DNA from: Archivesica marissinica | Taxonomy: Eukaryota > Mollusca > Bivalvia > Venerida > Vesicomyidae | Direction of reading: 5' to 3' | Length of the DNA: 64,000 nucleotides | Assembly (NCBI GenBank): GCA_014843695.1 | Contig: CM026394.1 | Coordinates: 36,720,738-36,784,737 of the forward strand | Shown: piece after piece, positions 58,409 through 64,000 of the stretch | Layout of the letters: every line of letters begins with the position of its first letter | Position numbering within the stretch: position 1 is the first letter of the stretch | Notes under the pieces: model-generated | Seen by the model: only the letters and a program-made list of their open reading frames with translations | What the model was told of the DNA's origin: nothing | Databases searched by the model: none | Position numbers and translations under genes: made by a program

Positions 58409-58930
58409 GTAATTCTGATTTGGAGATAATTTCTTAGAGTTTTCCATGGTGCTTATCGAACTTCCTTGACGGATTCTAGCAGCGCATATTAACTCATAGC
58501 TTGTTCACGTCAATTCTTACAAAGAGTTTAAAACATAAAATACAATGTGCACCATACCGGTACTTGCCACTGTACATAGAGATACAAGAAACAATTAGTC
58601 TATATAATAATAATAATAATAATAATAATAGTAATAATAATAGTAATAATATACCGAGATAACTCATTTAACAAACATTAATCTACCATTTTATTAATTA
58701 GTCGCTTATGACGTATTTTACAATATGTGTCTGCTGTCTAACTTATTTCTGAATCATTTACCAACATTTTATTGAAATAATTTCATGTTCATTAGAAACA
58801 GTCAATATTCTTTTAATTGTCTCTATGGTTACACTCTTCAACTCTATTTTCACGGAAATAGTTAGTTCGATGTCCTGATCAGGACATTCATTGTCAGTTA
58901 TAACACCTGAATAATTACACCAAGCTAATA
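58409..58930. other. intron 3 sequence with (aat)n microsatellite
   Basis: AAT-type microsatellite at about 58605-58652. Otherwise nothing is recognised. Confidence 0.6.
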
Positions 58931-59211
58931 CAGACGGATCTGTAGTCCAGTGGTAACACGCTGGACTGGTAATCCAGGGATCGCAGGTTCGATCCCCCGT
59001 CTGACCCTAATAAAATTAACAGTCTTTCAGATGGGACGTTAAACCGACGTCTCGTGTCGGTGCTTTACATCGTACATGTAAAAGAACCAGATGAGACTCT
59101 GGAATGGGTCTCTGTCTGTATCATGCACTATCCTCCAACAATCTAAAATGACTAATCTCTTCAGGAGGCGTCGCTCATATGGGCAACCGGTAGCGACGAT
59201 AAATAAACGTA
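58931..59211 (+). mobile_element. SINE-A, full length
   Basis: Best-preserved copy of the family: head tagtccagtggtaacacgct, atccagggatcgcaggttcg, body and tail gcgacgataaataaacgta. The flanks share acaccaagct, about 10 bp. It lies in intron 3 of the HSPA12-like gene. Confidence 0.9.
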
Positions 59212-59334
59212 AAGCACACACCAAGCTTAGCAATGAAGAATAAATGGTTAATTTGATACACAGCCTAATTAAATCAATAACGTTGCTAATATTCATTTGA
59301 ATCCTGGCTAATAGTATGTAAGTAATAATCAGCC

Positions 59335-59540
59335 TCGTACACCGCGGATCACTGTGTTCGTACACCGCGGACCACTGTGTTCGTACACCGCGGACCACTG
59401 TTATCATACACCGCGGACCACTGTTATCATACACCGCGGACCACTGTTATCGTACACCGCGGGCCACTGTGTTCGTACACCGCGGACCACTGTTATCGTA
59501 CACTGCGGGCCACTGTTATCGTACACCGCGGACCATTGTG
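59335..59540. repeat. 23-bp minisatellite, about 9 units
   Basis: Unit cgtacaccgcggaccactgt plus gtt or tat. Open frames on both strands follow from the unit composition. In intron 3. Confidence 0.95.
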
Positions 59541-59772
59541 TTCTTTGCGGCAGGCGACTGAACACGCTGAACGCGGTAATTTCGACAAATAACACCCATT
59601 GCGATGTTCATTGTTAGATGATCACAGTGGGAATGAACCTGGTGGCGGCTGTTCATTTGACATGGCCCTCGTTCGTGTACTGTAGTCTAATATACCACAA
59701 ACAACGTGTGCAATCTGCACATGTAGTAATAGTTGATAGCAACAGCTAACCGAGTGTACACTACTCTCTCAG

Positions 59773-59991
59773 AAATTACGACGGAACATGGTGCTGGAGG
59801 ATGACCAGAAGCAGACAATGCCAGCAATGCGTGTTTTCGCAACCACCATTAAATATTTTAAAGACCATCTGATGAAAAAGTTGTTGGATCGTATACAAGA
59901 CATTCTCAAGGAGGATATCCACTGGGTCATCACGATACCAGCTATATGGCATGACGGCGCTAAACAAGTCATGAATGAGGCTGCATGCGAG
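59773..59991 (+). CDS. HSPA12-like Hsp70, exon 4
   Basis: A 73-codon exon between acceptor actctctcag|aaa and donor gag|gtaata, phase 0 on both sides. It encodes MPAMRVFATTIKYFKDHLM, a helix conserved in HSPA12 proteins, then HWVITIPAIWHDGAKQVM and NEAA. The (W)VxTVPAIW motif is a hallmark of this branch and aligns with the second beta-sheet region of the ATPase fold. No frameshift is seen. The next exon is not found before 61 kb, where a LINE begins, so the rest of the gene lies beyond the window or is lost. Confidence 0.9.
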
Positions 59992-60214
59992 GTAATAGTT
60001 AATAATAATTATTTTAGTATTATTTATTTATTTATTTAAGCATAACACAATCACAATCAAACAAGTATTACATTGGTTGGACCATTAGATTCGGTCCTCC
60101 CCAATTGCATCATATATAGTTAGGTATATGTTGTGTGTACACTACTAGAATTCTTTCGAGTGATATTACAATGACATTTTGTTTTTATTATTATAATATA
60201 ATAAATGCAAATTT

Positions 60215-60292
60215 ATTTTAGCTCGATTGCGAAACAAGTTATTTCAACTTATATAAATCACTCTCGAGACATCATTCCTGATGGAATCCATC
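60215..60292 (-). mobile_element. SINE-B 3' fragment
   Basis: The reverse complement ends in tttcgcaatcgagctaaaat and starts at cgatggattccatcaggaat. Only the last 80 bp or so of the family are present. Confidence 0.75.
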
Positions 60293-61003
60293 GTAACATC
60301 GAGATTGAAATATAAATGAAAGAATTGGAAAAAACACATGTAGAAAAACAAACAACTGGCTCAGATGTCATCGCCTTGTTACCAGTTGATAAGCAAGCCG
60401 AAATCATCTCCCCTTAATACTCTTGTGTGTTACTGATATTTACAGCATTACAGGTGAATTCTTTTGTATTTACCATGTTACCATCACCTCAACTGCCCTG
60501 TTTGCCTTCATATGTTTTTTATCGTATAATGAAGATGTTTCTAGTACTCATTTTCCGGCTAGAACATCTGTCCAGCTCTCGATACTTTTTTTTCATTTTG
60601 AGGCCCCTATCCGGGTAACCCCATTTATTTCTATATACATGTACATTTACATATTATGGAAAAACTTTTCCTGAATCGAATTGTATACAATTATCTATAT
60701 GTATAAAGAAATATAGTTTTTTGTTTAGAGTGTTGTGTCCCTTGATGATGAATGCATAACATAATTATTAGCTAAGTTTATTTGAATAAATGTGTGAATC
60801 TGGGTTTATCAGCTGAATGTTTAAGGTATGGAGATAGGTGTAATGAGTGATGGATCGTTTCTACTTGCTATCTTTTTATAGGATAAGAGTTTGTTAATTA
60901 TTTACCTGGGAATTTTGGGGATACGGGGTTCTTTTTAATATCAGTTGAATTTATTGTTTGTGCCGTATTGGTACAAAACTAATTGGTATTCATGTATATT
61001 TAC
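60293..61003. other. sequence between the HSPA12-like exon 4 and the LINE ORF
   Basis: AT-rich. By position its right part may be the 3' untranslated region of the LINE. No further HSPA12 exon is recognised. Confidence 0.45.
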
Positions 61004-64000
61004 TTAGCTTGCCGGAAAGAATTTTGACCATTTCAAATTGTGTCTATCTATTTTTCCTGAATACATTGCAATATCCTTTTCTATTTCGATCCTTTGATGC
61101 AAATAATGTTTGAATGATTCAAACTTTGGTAGGATTTTGTTATACTTCATTCTGGAGATGAAGTATTTGCACAATATTATTATAAATTAACTGTGTTATT
61201 GTTTTCATACCCGAAACAGATGTCTTTAAAATTTAAGGAAATGTTTATATCAATGGTTCGTAGGTGATTTCGAATGTTTGTCCATAGGTCCTGTATGACT
61301 GGACATTCCCAAAACAGATGCTCAATACTTTCTATGGACATATTACAAAAGTCACATAAGGAGGTTTCAGTTAATTTACACATATAGAGATACTTGTTTG
61401 TTGGAATTAGTCTCATTAGAAATTTATATTGATAATTTCTCAGTTTGGTGTCAATCGTTGCGTTATATGCCATACAGTAATTTATTTTCCATTTGAGATT
61501 TTCATCACTAAACACATTTGACCATTTTTGCTCAGATGTTCTATGTTCTATTTTCCTTGAGTTTACTTGTGTCTGATATAATAATTTATTGGGTTTCATT
61601 AGACTTTTTATTCTTTCTAACATATATTCTGGTCTTAGCATGGTAATAATTTGTTGATTTACTTTTTGTTTGCATTTGTTAGGAATGCTATTGACCAAAG
61701 AGTGATATTTTAAAAAGTCATTATTGTGTAGATTATATATTTGCTGTACGTTTTCAAAAGTGTAAAAATTGTTATTTCTAAAATCATACAGATTATCAAC
61801 ATATTTTACGCCGTTATTGTACCATTCTTGAATAAAAGCTGGTTTTCCAGATATTGTGATGTCAGAGTTATTCCAAATAATGGGACGAAAATCATTTTCA
61901 TTATCATGTTCATACATAAGCTTTATTTTAAACCAGGAATTCAAGACATCTTTTAGAAATGGTTGTTTTTGACACATTATATTTATGTCGTTTGGTGATA
62001 AATTACATTCAAATAATAGATTTCCACCAAACTGTTTAAATTTTTTATCATAAAAGCATTTCCAAGCACCTGTGCTATTATTGGTTATCCTTTTTATCCA
62101 GCTTGCCTTAATTGAGTACAGAAATGAGTGTATATCTGTTAATTTTATTCCTCCATTTTCATAGTTTTGTATAAGTATACTGCGTTTTATTTTATCTGGT
62201 TTACCATCCCAAATGAAGTTAAATATTGCATGATTTATATTTGTTAGCACTTTTTCTGATGGGTTAGGTAAAACCATAAATAGATACACCAATTTTGGAA
62301 GAGCAAAAGTCTTTATTACAATAACCTTACCTAGAAGTGTTAGTTTACGGTGTTGCCATTGTTTAAGACAGTTATAAAATTCATTCAGTTTTGGTTCTAA
62401 GTTTAGATGCAAGGTCAGTTCATTATTGTTACTAAAAATTATGCCAAGAGTTTTTGTTTTTTCAGAAGTCCATAGAAATTCTTTATGGTCACAGTAGGAT
62501 ATATTTGTATTTCGCAACGATCCAATTCTTAATATTACTGATTTAGATACATTTACTTTTAGACCAGATATGGTTCCAAATTGAGTGATTACATCTATTA
62601 AACGTTCAAAAGATGTTTTTTCCCCATTTAATAAGTAAGATGCATCATCAGCAAATAAAGTTTGTTTTATTTCTCTGTTATTTATGGTGATTCCCTTTAT
62701 ATCATTATCAATAGTAATTTGGTGTGACAAAAGTTCCATACAGATAATAAATAGATACGATGATAATGGGCAGCCTTGTCTTACGCCTCTTTGTATAGGT
62801 AAAGCTTCTGTTAAATAACCATTGCTAATGATTATACTGTTTATATTATTGTAAAACATATTTATCCAAGAGATGAAGGAGTCTCCAAAATTAAAATGAT
62901 TTAGACATTTGTAGAGGAAATTATGATTTAAACTGTCGAACGCTTTTTCGTAGTCTGAAAAGAATACGAGACCCGGAAGGTTTTGTTCATTAAGATACTC
63001 TATTGTCTCAAAGATTAAGCGAACATTCTCTCCAATATATCGTCCCTTCATAAAACCAGTTTGACTGTTACTTATTAGTATGGGCAAGACTTTTTTAATT
63101 CGATTCGCAATGGCTTTTGTTGCAATTTTATAATCAATATTGAGTAGACTTATAGGCCGCCAGTTTGATAACATAAAACTGTTTGCCATATTTCGGTAGT
63201 AAAGTAATAATGCCTTGTTTCTGGAGATCTGTTAATTCACCCTTAGTATATGAGTAATATATTGATTTTAAATAGTATAGTTTGATATCTTGCCAAAACG
63301 TTTTATAAAACTCAGTTGTTAGTCCGTCCGAGCCTGGACTTTTATTGTTTTTCATATCAAGCAAAGATTGCCAGCACTCATATTCAGTTAAAAACCTGTC
63401 ACATTGTGCGGACTGCTCACATGTAAGTTCATTGATAGACCCAGAGAAAAAATCAATAATGGGGCTACCGATCTCCTGTTTTTTGTATAGTGTTTTGTAG
63501 AACTTTACCAATTCATTTAAGATTTCATTTTGATTTGTGATTTCTTTACCCTCCGATACCAATTTATGTATGTTCTTTCTTTCCGCATGTCGCTTTTCTA
63601 AATTTGCAAAGTATTTTGTGTTTTTTTCAGAGCCTTCAACATTTATTGCTTTTGCTCTTGGAATTAAACCATTTATTTGTCCTTCATATATTTTGCTCAA
63701 CTTATGCTGTTTATTTTTCAAATCTATCTTGCATTGATTATCATTGCTATCTGTGTTTATTAAATTATTTTCAAGGGTATTTATGTCTTTTATTAGCTCT
63801 TTTTCCTTTTTAGCATTTGTTTTTTTCTTAAATGAAGAATATCTGATAGTTGCATTTCTTATGCTCCCTTTTATTATTTCCCAAAGAGTGTTTGGGTTGG
63901 CATCTTTATTGAGATTAGCTATGTTATTAATACATTCTTTTACCGTTTTTTGATAGGTGTCATCATGTAAAATACTATCGTTAATTTTAAAATAACCAGG
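61004..64000 (-). pseudogene. L1-like LINE ORF2, runs off the right edge
   Basis: The minus-strand frame enters at 64000 with the linker that follows the endonuclease domain. It has SPGSDGLTTEFYKTFW, then, after a one-base frameshift near 63186, NWRPISLLNIDYKIATKA. Palm motifs follow: FSDYEKAFDSLNH, QRGVRQGCPLSS and FADDAS at about 62650. The C-terminus has a CxxC...HxxxxC zinc-binding motif (LCDFC and EHLFWEC, near 61320). A second one-base shift near 61181 separates the last roughly 58 residues, which end at a stop at 61004-61006. The order and NWRPISLLN box fit L1/Tx1-type elements. It is inactive but only lightly damaged. Confidence 0.9.

Noticed and set aside
60423..60674. A possible next HSPA12 exon after exon 4
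   Set aside because: The frame has no Hsp70-like motif and no matching phase-0 acceptor. It is hydrophobic noise in AT-rich DNA.

Overview
The window is animal nuclear DNA, most likely from a bivalve mollusc or close lophotrochozoan. Genes have introns with GT/AG boundaries. Four families of tRNA-headed SINEs, non-LTR and Ty3/gypsy retroelement remnants and short inverted-repeat DNA elements are present. The two host genes are an immunoglobulin-domain membrane receptor and an HSPA12-type Hsp70, families I know to be expanded in bivalves. The species cannot be read from the sequence. About half of the non-N bases lie in more than 20 tandem arrays with unrelated units of 21 to 111 bp.

Region 1-29.8 kb (+ strand): an Ig-superfamily receptor gene that enters from the left without its signal-peptide exon. 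Ig-like exons lie at 3685-4008, 16309-16587, 19009-19263 and 20284-20538, and a transmembrane exon at 22807-22926. All are bounded by phase-1 introns. A fifth Ig exon (about 19639-19914) is dead. Candidate cytoplasmic-tail exons are at 28787 and 29731. The introns are largely minisatellite; the first contains about 11.3 kb of a 27-bp unit (4048-15386).

Region 29.5-51.6 kb: a degraded Ty3/gypsy element on the minus strand occurs twice, around a gap of exactly 1000 N (38833-39832). Blocks 29470-33099 and 42051-47763 are near-identical apart from tandem-array length, so they may be two haplotypes of one locus joined by the assembler. Two arrays arose from the element's own coding sequence: a 25-bp unit from the protease and a 57-bp unit from the segment before the reverse transcriptase. 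Beside the gap lies an inverted-repeat (foldback) element carrying its own satellite.

Region 52-60 kb (+ strand): the first four coding exons of an HSPA12-like gene (53146-53256, 57519-57626, 58316-58408, 59773-59991). All join in phase 0, but the third carries an in-frame TAG. Its introns hold SINEs, three short inverted-repeat DNA elements and a non-LTR endonuclease fragment. One of the DNA elements sits inside that fragment.

Region 61.0-64.0 kb (- strand): the reverse transcriptase and C-terminal part of an L1-like LINE ORF2 with two frameshifts, running off the right edge.

No bacterial operons, CRISPR arrays, rRNA genes or convincing tRNA genes are present. The very long open frames in the tandem arrays are best explained by unit lengths divisible by three, or by the same unit being read in successive frames.
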